Positions 42,667 through 52,550 of a DNA stretch of 64,000 nt are shown here, piece by piece (the stretch's first letter is position 1; every line of letters begins with the position of its first letter). Source of the stretch: Tieghemostelium lacteum (taxonomy: Eukaryota; Evosea; Eumycetozoa; Dictyosteliales; Raperosteliaceae); assembly GCA_001606155.1 (NCBI GenBank), contig LODT01000034.1, forward strand, positions 287,665-351,664, read 5' to 3'. Both the position numbers and the translations under genes were made by a program. The notes below the pieces were generated by a model, which worked only from the letters and a program-made list of their open reading frames with translations, made no database searches and was not told the origin of the DNA.

Positions 42667-45600
42667 ATGTCAAATAAGAGAAATTTAAACGGGTTTACAA
42701 AACATAACCAAATTGAAGTGGATGAGGAGGATGATGATATTAACGACAGACCACAGAAATTGAGAAGAACAGTTAATAGAAATAATGTAATTCAAGAAGA
42801 TGAAGAAGAGGAAGAAGTACTAAATGGTAACCACAGTGAAGATGAAGACGAATTAGAAGATGATTTCGATGCATCTCAACCAGTTACACAATCACAAAAA
42901 CAAAAACAAACTCAAAGAGAACAGAAAATAAGAGGACAACTTCCAACTACCTCTCAGTCTAGGAAATCTCAACAACAGAATGGTCATAGAACTACAACTA
43001 CAACAACTACAACCACACAGAGTAGTAATGCACAGGTTGAAACTATAGAATCAGATTCTGAATCAGATTACGAAGAGGAAATGAATGATGATGTTATGCC
43101 AGTCAATAACACAACATCAGAATCTGGTATCATTGTTTCCATATCCTTAGAGAATTTCATGTGTCACAAGCATTTTGAAATTAAATTAGGTCCGAATGTT
43201 AACTTTATCTCTGGTTCAAATGGTAGTGGTAAATCTGCTGTATTAGTCGCACTTATCATTTGTTTAGGTGCTAAAGCAGGTTTTACAAATAGAGGTCATA
43301 AACTAACTGATTTAGTTAGACATGATGCCAAGTATGTGTTTTATTCTTCCTGTTTATATTTATTATATATTTTATTAACAATGTAAATTTTATGTGATTT
43401 TAGTCAAGCAATTATAACTGTGAAACTTAGTAATAAGGGATCAGAGGCATATAGACCTGATAAATTTGGAGATGCAATTATCATTGAGAGAAGGATCAGT
43501 AAGACAGGTACAAATGGGTACAAGTTGAAAGACGCAACTGGTAAACATACCATTTCAGATAAATTTCAAGATTTGCAATTGATTTTGGAGCAGTTTAATA
43601 TTCAGGTTGACAACCCATTGTCCATTCTGATGCAGGATACTTCTAGACAGTTTCTAAACAGTGCAACACCATCTGATAAATATAAACTGTTTTTGACAGC
43701 TACACAATTGGATCAGATTACCAAGGACTATGAACATATTTACCAACATTTGGAAGCTATAAAGTCAGTGTTGAATAAGAAGAATGCAATGTTAGAGGAG
43801 ATGGAGAAGAAGGTGATGGAATATGAGACTGTTTATGAGGAGTTGAAGAAATTGGTTGGCTTGGAGAAGAGAATTGACCAATTGAAGGACAAATACGTGT
43901 GGTCTCATGTTATAACACTTGAGAGATCATTGGCACAGAAAATCAAAGCTGTTGAGAATCACAAGAATGACATGAACCAAAAGAGTAATAAACTAGCTCA
44001 AATTGGTGACAAATTGAAGAGGGAGGCTGATGAGATTATTAAAGTCAGTCAAGGACTTACAGAGACCCAAAATAAGAGTGAAAAGATTGGAGAAGAGAGA
44101 CAAGCTCTCTATGACAAGATTGCTGAGATTGAAAGAGAGGAATCTGCTCAAACCAGTAAGGCATCCGAAACTGAAAAGAAATTTGAACTCTACAAAAAAC
44201 GTAGAAATCAACAAAAAAACGTTATTGAAGAGACAAAGAGAAAGAATGCTCAGATGAGAAATCAACAACCTAAACAACAGGATCTCGAGAGAAAACGTGG
44301 TGAACAAGAGAAGATTAACACTCGTCTAGAGAAAATTGCTCAAGAGAGACCCGATAGAGAACAAGAGTCTCAACAATTTAAACAGGCACTCGATGATGCT
44401 TCCAGATCAAAATATGGATTGCAGCAAGAGTATAATAAACTTGCTAAAACACTTTCAGTTGCCAGGGCTAGTAAAACTGATAATACTGCTGTTTTTGGTG
44501 ACAAGGTTAATGAGTTGCTTGCCAGTATCAAATATAATGCTCGTATGTTCTCAAAGCCTCCTATTGGACCTGTTGGTTTGCTACTCAAGATTGGTGATGA
44601 TAAATGGTCATTTGCAATTGAGAATTGTATTGGTAGAGGTACATTAAGAGGTTATCTAGTAGCTACCTATGAAGATGGTAAAGCTCTAGATGATTTGGGT
44701 AGACGTTTGGGTATCCAAGTTGAGTATACCAAATGTTCATTTTTAGATAGAGTCTATAAAGAGGTTGAAGATATCAATAACCGTACTGACCAGAATCTTC
44801 TTACCATCTACCGTGCAATCAGTAGTGAACAACCTGTGGTGTTGAACTATCTAGTGGATAGCAAGAAAATACATTTAACATTGTTGGTATCCAACAGACA
44901 AGAAGGTGAACGTATATTGCATACTGGTAAGCCTCCACCTGGCATCTACGATTCTTATGTTGCAGATGGTGCACAAGTTAAACTCTCCAAAGGTGGTGGT
45001 AATATTTATATAGGCTCAAAAGGTGGTTATGCTACCATGTTACGTGCCAATACCGATTCTTTAATTGTTCAAACTGAACAGGAGTTGAGTGCTCTCAAAC
45101 CTAGACTAGACGAAAAAGTTAGAACTGAAAATGACCTAAGTTTAAAATACAAGAAAGTCAATGATACCTTAATGGGAATGGATAGAGAGAGTAACCAACT
45201 TAAGAGACAACAACTGGCCATTGAAAATGAGATTAGAACGATAGAGGAATCTATGAATTTGGAGATTAACGACGATACCACTGATTTAGAAGCTGGTCTA
45301 CAGGAGATGGAAGACACTATCAAAGACATTCAAACTCAATTACAACAGTTTAGAGAGATAAAAGACACATTTAATCAAAAGAAGATACCATTCCAGAGAG
45401 AAATTGAAGGTTTAGATAAACAAGAACGTTCCATTAGAGGTGGTGCTGATAAACTCGAGAACCAACTCAAGAGATTGGCTCAGGCTGAAAGAGAGTTGAA
45501 ACGTGAAGAAAACAATATGAAAATTAATATGATAGAACAGGAGAAACTTAAACAAACCCTGTTGGCTGAAGTTGAGGAATCAAAATCACATATGGAATCA

Positions 45601-46341
45601 GAGTCCTCTAAGGCATTGGAGATCTGTCAACGTGTACCCGTTGATGAGGATGAGACTCCTGAGATTTTAAATCAGAGAATTAAAGATACTCAAAGACAGT
45701 TGGATAAAGAAAGAGGTGGAAAGAAAATGAATAGACAAGAGGCTTTGAAACTCTATAAGGAGTCCAAAGAGAAACTAGACGATATCAGAGACAAATGCGA
45801 GAGCATGCAAAAATTCCGTACACAGTTGAGTGAGAATCTCAATAATCGTTATATTAAATGGCAGAAACTACGTAAACGTATTGCCACCAGAACTGGTTTG
45901 TACTTTAATATATTCCTTACTAGAAAAGGGTACAGTGGTTCATTGGTTTTCACTCACGAGGAGAAGGGTGGTAAATTGGATATTCAAGTGCAATTACATA
46001 AAAACAGTAAAGGTAACGAAGGTAAAGGTGATACCAAGACACTCTCTGGTGGTGAACGTTCGTTCAGTACTGTATCATTACTGTTGGCTCTTTGGGAGGC
46101 TATGGAATGTCCATTCAGAGCAATGGATGAGTTTGATGTATTTATGGATGAAGTCAATCGTCGTATTTCCATTGACCTTCTACTAAGTAAAGCCAGAGAA
46201 AATCTATCGAAACAATATATCTTTGTAACTCCACTCTCCTTAAACTCAATTCAACCTGGTCCATTTATCTACATTCATAAAGTGAAACCACCAATCAGAG
46301 GACAACAAACAATTATTGAAACATCTCAACACAACAGTTAA
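42667..46341 (+). CDS. smc6: SMC6, structural maintenance of chromosomes protein 6
   Basis: ATPase of the SMC5/6 complex, which acts in DNA repair and replication-fork restart in the nucleus. Exons are 42667-43331 and 43404-46341; the joined protein has 1200 residues. After an acidic, Gln-rich N-terminal extension (about 1-155) comes [23 protein letters not shown] with Walker [10 protein letters not shown], then [15 protein letters not shown] matches the Q-loop region of SMC6. Long coiled coils flank a hinge at about 640-800 ([12 protein letters not shown]..., GRGTLRGYL). The signature motif [15 protein letters not shown] and Walker [20 protein letters not shown] are specific to SMC6 rather than SMC5. 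All catalytic motifs are intact. Confidence 0.95.
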
Positions 46342-46459
46342 TTTAATCAATATGTATATTTTTCTTTAAACCAAACATTACTTAATAAAATTAGTAATGA
46401 TTTTACTATTAGAATTACAATTTGGGAGATATATATATATATAAATATTATTATTATTA

Positions 46460-47329
46460 CTAATCTAATTCTTTACAATAGTTTGAAGGGAACCAACCTT
46501 TTTCATGACCAAGTTTACCTTCCCACCAACCACCAGAGTATGTATCTTTGGTGAGTACTGTTATAATATCACCTTCTTTGAATGAAAGTTCATTATCTCC
46601 ACCTGATTTGTAATTGTATAATGCTACTACAACACTTTGAGGTTCAGCACCTAAGAATTTAACAGGTCTCCAAGTCTCTCGTTTCATTAGATTTAAAGTC
46701 TCTAGTGAGTTTACAACTTGTTTACTAATGGTTGGGTTCACTTTAAATTTATGATAATCACTGTATATATTGTTTGGTGATTTAACTTGTAAAAGGTGTC
46801 TTGCAACTTGAATGTATTTTTCCACAAATATCATTTTGTCAGGTTCAGATTGTTCTTTCATAATGTTAATTTCCTTTAGAAAATCATTGGAATGTTGTAT
46901 TTCCATATCTAATTTGGAGAGACATTCTACTAGTTTCTCAGTGTTATCGTCGTGGTAGCTATTCAGCTCTCTCTTCAACTCCACTTCCTTTACATGTAAC
47001 TGATCATGTAGGTCTCTGAAATACTTTGATATAGATTCAATCTCCTTGTCGTGTTCCTCTTGAATATCTTTTGTAAATGTTTTTTGTATTAATACTTTAT
47101 CAGATTCCTTCTCCATTATAGATTTTTTCAATCTCTCAATTTCTCCAGATTGGTTGACAACTTCTACAAAAAGATCGTCTATATCTATAATGGTATGCTT
47201 ATGATGTGATTTCAGACATTTCTTGCATAGCACTGCTGCACATTCTCTGCAATACATATCTGACTCTTTTAGGTGTATTGTTGCTGTGCATTTCTCTGAA
47301 TTCTTTTCTTTAGAAAATAATTTTAACAT
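46460..47329 (-). CDS. B-box / coiled-coil / SH3 protein
   Basis: A 289-residue adaptor-like protein. It has a B-box zinc finger (CTATIHLKESDMYCRECA, CKKCLKSHHKH) at about residues 12-50, a coiled-coil stalk with YFRDLHDQLHVKEVELKREL shared with the kelch paralogs at 10.6-14 kb, and a C-terminal SH3 domain at about 228-286. The SH3 shows ALYNY...ELSFKEGDIITVL, GGWWEGKL and GWFPSNYC, all peptide-binding positions intact. It should bind proline-rich partners through SH3 and oligomerise through the stalk. It is intronless and in tandem with 47540-48463. Confidence 0.88.
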   Translation of the reverse strand: MLKLFSKEKNSEKCTATIHLKESDMYCRECAAVLCKKCLKSHHKHTIIDIDDLFVEVVNQSGEIERLKKSIMEKESDKVLIQKTFTKDIQEEHDKEIESISKYFRDLHDQLHVKEVELKRELNSYHDDNTEKLVECLSKLDMEIQHSNDFLKEINIMKEQSEPDKMIFVEKYIQVARHLLQVKSPNNIYSDYHKFKVNPTISKQVVNSLETLNLMKRETWRPVKFLGAEPQSVVVALYNYKSGGDNELSFKEGDIITVLTKDTYSGGWWEGKLGHEKGWFPSNYCKELD

Positions 47330-47539
47330 TATATATACAAGTAATTATACACCTTGAAATCAATTAAAGAATATGAAAATCTAAAGCTTTCACTCTTTCA
47401 AGTAAATTAATTAATATAAAAAAATTAAAAATTTTAATAGGGTTCAAAATAGTGTATGATTGATTGGGATATTTAAAAAAATAATATTCAATGAAAATAA
47501 TTAAATAAAATTTTATATTTAGATTTTTAAATAAATAAA

Positions 47540-48463
47540 TTAATATACTCTAGCTACATAACTGGATGGTATAAGTCTACCATTTAAAAATATAAAAATG
47601 AATATTAATAATAGATATCTATATTTAATATAAAGTAGAACATACCCTCTTGTGTTATTCATCTCAGCTTCCCACCATCCATCAAGTGTATGATAGTTAT
47701 TGACTATCAATATATCACCTTCAAAAAAACTCAATTCATCGTCATTAATACCAACAAAATCATAGAGAGCCACTACTTTAATTCTGTCGAAATCCTTTGA
47801 CTTTCTTTTAGATAAAGTAAGGTTACTTACATATTGATTAGATTGTTTTGATTTGGTTGTGTCTAATTGATATTTATGATATTCTAAATTCTTTCCAGAT
47901 TTTACTTGTAGAAATTCTTTTTCCATTTGGCAATAATGTTGAATGAGTTGAAGTTTATCAGCATTTGGTTGGTCTTTATGTGAGTTTAAATCTCTCATAA
48001 ATTCATTGGAAATTTGTATATCTTGGTCCAGTTTAGTTATGTTGATTACAAGAGTCTCTGAGTTTTCGTCTTGATAACTATTGAGTTCTCTCTTGATTTC
48101 AACTTCTTTAAAATGAAGGAGATCATGTAAATCTCTAAAAAATTTAGAAATATTCTCAATTTCCTTATCATGTACTTCTTTAATTTCTTTTTTATAAGTT
48201 TCTTGAATTAAGATTTTTTCATTTTCTTTATCTTTAATCATACTCGAAAGTCTTTGAATGTCACCAGAGTTATTTGTAATTTCAGAATACAATTTATCCG
48301 TGGATATATTAATATGTTTTTGATGTGGTTGAACACATTTCGGACACAAAATAACAGAGCAAGTTTTACAATATACATCTGGAGTCTTCAAATGAACTGT
48401 AGAACATACTTTCTCTTTTCCTTCACTTTTTTCCTTATCTTTTCCTTTAAATAAATTTAACAT
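47540..48463 (-). CDS. B-box / coiled-coil / SH3 protein, tandem paralog
   Basis: About 284 residues in two exons, 47646-48463 and 47540-47576. The 69-bp intron falls in the SH3 domain, and removing it gives NTRGLIPSSYVARVY, the expected last SH3 strand; unspliced, the frame still stays open, so an automatic model could include intron codons. The B-box has YCKTCSVILCPKC; the stalk has FFRDLHDLLHFKEVEIKREL; the SH3 has ALYDFVGINDDELSFFEGD and GWWEAEM. The neighbour at 46460 has the same layout without the intron. Function is inferred as a scaffold. Confidence 0.86.
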   Translation of the reverse strand: MLNLFKGKDKEKSEGKEKVCSTVHLKTPDVYCKTCSVILCPKCVQPHQKHINISTDKLYSEITNNSGDIQRLSSMIKDKENEKILIQETYKKEIKEVHDKEIENISKFFRDLHDLLHFKEVEIKRELNSYQDENSETLVINITKLDQDIQISNEFMRDLNSHKDQPNADKLQLIQHYCQMEKEFLQVKSGKNLEYHKYQLDTTKSKQSNQYVSNLTLSKRKSKDFDRIKVVALYDFVGINDDELSFFEGDILIVNNYHTLDGWWEAEMNNTRGYVLLYIKYRYLLLIFIFIFLNGRLIPSSYVARVY

Positions 48464-48584
48464 TTAAATTATACAAAAATAAATTTAGTTATTTCTATCA
48501 AATCTTTAATTTTTAAAATATCTAACCTTTTTTTTTTTTTATTTTATCATTTTTAGTTTACAGTTTGTTTAAGATAAATATACA

Positions 48585-49067
48585 ATGCAAGTAGGTATTT
48601 TAATATCATTAGCTATTTTTAGACTCAAGATGATTAATACAGTGATATAACATAAAGAATTCAGCTGAAAAAGAAGAATATAAACAATATTTAGAAAAAA
48701 GTGGTGTTATTGATGCCCTCTCAAAAGTACTTGTAGGTTTATATGAAGAATCAGAGAAACCATCTGATGCATTAGAGTATGTTAACAGTATTTCAGTAAA
48801 ATTAGGATACCTTTTGAATATGTTATTCATTAAAAATTATAAAATATCTATAGATTTATAAAGAAACATCTAGGTAACTCTTTGGGTGTTGATGTAGATG
48901 CCCTGAAACAAGAAAATGCTGATTTAAAAGCAGAAGTTGCAGTTTTGACTCAAAGAGTCGATGATTTATCTAAAAAGGTATGTATAACAGGCATAATCTA
49001 CCAAAATCATCTCAAAATATATTAACCCCCTATTTAATAGTTGGAAGCAGCAAATAAACAAGCTTAG
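48585..49067 (+). CDS. mycbp: MYCBP (AMY-1) homolog, four small exons
   Basis: A 91-residue homolog of c-Myc-binding protein, which in animals works with A-kinase anchoring proteins and in cilia or centrosomes as well as with Myc. Exons are 48585-48590, 48658-48776, 48854-48977 and 49041-49067; all introns are GT-AG and the phases fit. The product reads MQNSAEKEEYKQYLEKSGVI..., with EYKQYLEKSGVIDALSKVL, LYEESEKPSDALEF and KKHLG matching the animal protein, then a short coiled coil (ENADLKAEVAVLTQRV). The first exon supplies only two codons. Dictyostelids have no cilia and no Myc, so its partner here must differ. Confidence 0.88.
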
Positions 49068-49151
49068 GTTATTTATTCTCAATTTTTTATAATAAATTAA
49101 TCAAATGTATTATTTAGCATCCCCTCTTAGAGATATAGTGTATCAAATCCT

Positions 49152-49950
49152 TTATTTATTCAAATTTAAATTAACAGGTAGCATAGTTTGATTTTTCATT
49201 GTATCTATTAATTTCATAGTTTCATTGACTGTATTCACCCAAACTTGACTACCCAATGCCTCACCTCTAATTCTAAATCTATCTTCAAATGATTTATAAG
49301 GCCACTATAAAAGAGATTATACCTATAGGTTAATATATAATTACAAAATGGGAATATATGGTATAGAGTATACATACCAAATGAACTACAGTATTTAAAG
49401 CACCAAATTCAGAGTAAAATACACCAACAGGTTCAGAGAATTTCTTTCTTTCTGGATAACCTTTTTGGAATTCAGCTGCCCAATTATTGACTTGACCAGG
49501 TTTAGTTTGATACATTCTCAATTCCCAAACTTTGTTGCTATCCATTTGTTCTTGAGAGATTTTTTTGAATGGTGCCCATGGAAATTCACGTAATACCATA
49601 TTCTCTTGTTTTACAAGAAGTGGTCTCATTTTATTCATGAATTTCTCATTCCAATCTTTATCTTTTGCAAGAGTTTCTCTGATGTTTGCTCTTTCATCTA
49701 GACTTTCGTATTCCCATAAATGTACTACTTGATTCAAACCATCACCTAACTCAGATGCCCAATAACCAAGTAAAGGTGAGTGTTTAACACGCATATGCAT
49801 ATGTTCTTTACACAATCCAATAAATTCTCCATATTTTTCTGGTTTTACTAGATAGGTTCTTAATTCATAACATTTAGTACCACTACTTTTGGTACTGTAG
49901 TATCTAAATAGATTAGAAGTGTTAACATTGAAAACAAGGTTTTTGATCAT
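49152..49950 (-). CDS. nipsnap: NIPSNAP-family mitochondrial protein
   Basis: About 241 residues in two exons, 49378-49950 and 49152-49304, joined in phase 0 to give VVHLWPYKSFEDR. The N terminus is basic and hydroxylated (MIKNLVFNVNTSNLFRYYS), like a mitochondrial presequence. Two ferredoxin-like NIPSNAP repeats are visible: CYELRTYLVKPEKYGEF...VVHLWEYESLDERANIR and VWELRMYQTKPGQVNNW...VVHLWPYKSFEDR. Family members are mitochondrial proteins linked to mitophagy signalling and possibly branched-chain amino-acid metabolism. Confidence 0.93.
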
Positions 49951-50106
49951 TCTTTTTTATCAGATGGGGTGAATTTCAAAAATATCTAATAAACGAAAAA
50001 AAACTTAATTCAATTTGAGGTTGGGTTAAATATTGATTTGCTTTTTTATAACTTTTGTAAAAGATATAATGCAAAACAAAGAGATGTTATAATTTAATTT
50101 ATGAAT

Positions 50107-50934
50107 TTAAATGATTGATAGACCACCATCAACAACTAAGCTTTGACCAGTTACAAAAGAGGAGTCATTGGATAGCAAGTAAACTACTGATTTAGCAATT
50201 TCATTTGGTTGAGAAAGTCTACGTAATGGGGTATGTCCAATCAATTGAGCTCTAGCTTCGTCAGTTGGAATATATTGTTGAAGCATTGGGGTATCACTGG
50301 CACCTGGCAAGACACTGTTACATCTAATTCCCATACATCCATACTCAGCGGCAGTGGATTTGGTGAGACCCAAGATGGCGTGTTTAACGGCAGAATAACC
50401 AGAATTATAAGGAAAACCTAGAATACCTGCAATACTTGATATATTGACAATAGAGTAATTGGATGGACCTTGTTTCTCCATTTGTTGAACTTGTGATTTA
50501 ATGCACAAGAAGGTACCCATAACGTTGATATTTAGCATTTTAGTGAACATTGCTTCGTCGTAGTCACCGATTCTACCCATAGATCCTAGAATACCGGCAT
50601 TGTTGACGGCACCATCTACACGTTCAAATCTTTTGATGGTTTCACTCATCATATTAGTGACTTGATCACTCTTGGAGATATCACATAGAACTGCGAAACC
50701 TTCTGAGCTAGGTTCAGCTTTTTTCATCATTTCAATGGTTTCAAGACATTGGTCATAATTAATATCAGCAACTACAACTTTACATTTCTTTAATGCTAAT
50801 TCTAAACAAACTGATCTACCAATACCTGATGCTCCACCTATTGTTTGTGTATCTTCATTAGACTACTTGTTTCATTTCTACAAATTTAAAATAATTTAAA
50901 ACTTACCAGTAACTATGATTACTTTTCCTTCCAT
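50107..50934 (-). CDS. Short-chain dehydrogenase/reductase
   Basis: A 252-residue classical SDR in two exons, 50907-50934 (MEGKVIIVTG) and 50107-50837. The join rebuilds the NAD(P)-binding motif TGGASGIG. Asp follows the second strand (VVVADINYD), which usually favours NAD(H) over NADP(H). NNAG is present, the catalytic Ser is in NISSIAG, and the Tyr-Lys pair is YSAVK. The C-terminal GQSLVVDGG is typical. The enzyme should oxidise or reduce an alcohol/ketone substrate that cannot be named from sequence. The AAEYG and IRCNSVLPG segments resemble bacterial-type SDRs. Confidence 0.9.
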
Positions 50935-51334
50935 GTTTATTGTTATTTATATCTCTGTTGAGTGATTATAATGAGTTTTTTTTTTTTTTCATCAAAAGAC
51001 CTTATTTCAAAGGTTTTTTCATTTTGATCGTTTCATTTTCTTTATTTTTGTTTTCAACATGACAACATAAGTGCAACGAAAAATGAGACTTTGATTTCAT
51101 TGTATCAGTTGTAAAACCATTTAAATTTAACCTTTCAAGATATATTCAATTTAAAATAAATTGAAAACAAATAAAACTTTGCTTTAATAAAATTTAATCA
51201 ATTTTTAGTGTAAAAACTTAATTACCAAATTGGTATACTAGATCTAAAAATGTTTTTCACAATTTTTTTTATTTTTAATTAAATAAATTCACAATCACAT
51301 CTTCAAAAAGTACATTGAATACATACAAATAACA
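50935..51334. other. AT-rich divergent spacer
   Basis: About 400 bp between the SDR start and the Thr/Ser-rich frame at 51335. It contains homopolymer T runs and probably both promoters. No open frame or repeat is seen. Confidence 0.5.
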
Positions 51335-51823
51335 ATGATCTACACTTTATTTTTTGTAATTTTCTTTCTTAATGCTTTAGTAGCATTAATTAGATTTTTT
51401 AAAAAGATTTTAAATTTATTGGACGATAGTGATGTTAGCTATGATACAGATAGCAGTTTTGAAGAAGTATTAGAAGCTTCTTCACTACATCCTCAACCTT
51501 CACTCAGTAACACTAGAACATCTCGTAATTACGAGACAACTACCAACACTAAAAGAACAGAAAACACAATAACAACTGTTACTGTTAAAATCTGTAAAAT
51601 CTTAACAACCACATCCTCTTCACTATCAACTACATCCACTACAACATTTATCACCTCAACTTAAACTACAGTCTCCACACCAACTTCATCAACAACAAAA
51701 TCTGATATAAAAACTAGAGAGATAAACACCCTCTCAACTATATCTGGTTATTACACAACCACATCAGATTTTGACACCACACACATTTCCGCCGAACCTC
51801 ACCAATTACCCTGGGTTTTCTAA
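51335..51823 (+). pseudogene. Thr/Ser-rich membrane-anchored protein with internal stop
   Basis: An ATG-initiated frame begins MIYTLFFVIFFLNALVALI, a signal anchor, then an acidic stretch (DDSDVSYDTDSS) and a long Thr/Ser-rich segment. A TAA at 51662-51664 ends it after 109 residues, but the same frame stays open for 52 more codons of the same Thr/Ser-rich character (PTSSTTKSDIK..., GYYTTTSDFDTT) to a second TAA at 51821. Composition continuing across the stop suggests one original protein interrupted by a single nonsense change. A short functional protein, or readthrough, remains possible. No family is recognised. Confidence 0.5.
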
Positions 51824-52550
51824 TGCTATAGTATCTAGGTCTCCCTCCTATGATTCTTTTAATGATTTACTAATAGGATTCTTAATTATAATAACAAATA
51901 TTAATATTAATTGACTATTAAGCTCTTTGGTATATAGTTCTATTTAAGAAAATTTATAATTATGAATATTATTCTAATATTTATTTTTTTTTTATATTAG
52001 GCGTTTTTAGCTAAAGGTGTTTTATTGGAATATAGGTTGTTCTTTATTTACAATTATAAGAGTATTCAATGAAAACCATAGTAATAATTTTAGCATTGAT
52101 ACTCAGTTAAATTCTGGTACATGGATTATTTGTATATCATATTTGAATTACATTTAATCATTAAGTATCATAACTTTTATTTAATCATATTTATATATTT
52201 TCTTTCGATTGAAGACCCTCAGTAACTTCAACTCAATCTAAGATTTAAATGGTTACAACTGCCATTTAAATAATTTCATCAATATTAGTTTTTGCTATTT
52301 ATTTTAAAAAGAACAACAATTAGAATATAGAATCAATTCTTAATTTATAACAATCCAATTCCTATTCCAATCTAAAGTCCTCCTGCCTTCTGAATCATAT
52401 CAAAATATAAATTTTAAAAATAAATATTATCTAATTGTCAATAGTGTGGCATTTTATTATAAATATAGTATTGATTTTTTTTTTACATTTTATTCATTAA
52501 TTTGTGACATTAAAAAAGAAATTTATTTTATACATTAAAAAAGCTTTAAT
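51824..52550. other. AT-rich spacer
   Basis: About 730 bp of A+T-rich sequence between a broken frame and the 3' end of the GTPase gene. A short stretch near 52350-52385 (TCCAATCTAAAGTCCTCC) resembles one near 55752 on the far side of the GTPase gene (TCCAATATAAAATCCTCC). The similarity is too short to call a repeat family. No gene is seen. Confidence 0.45.
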
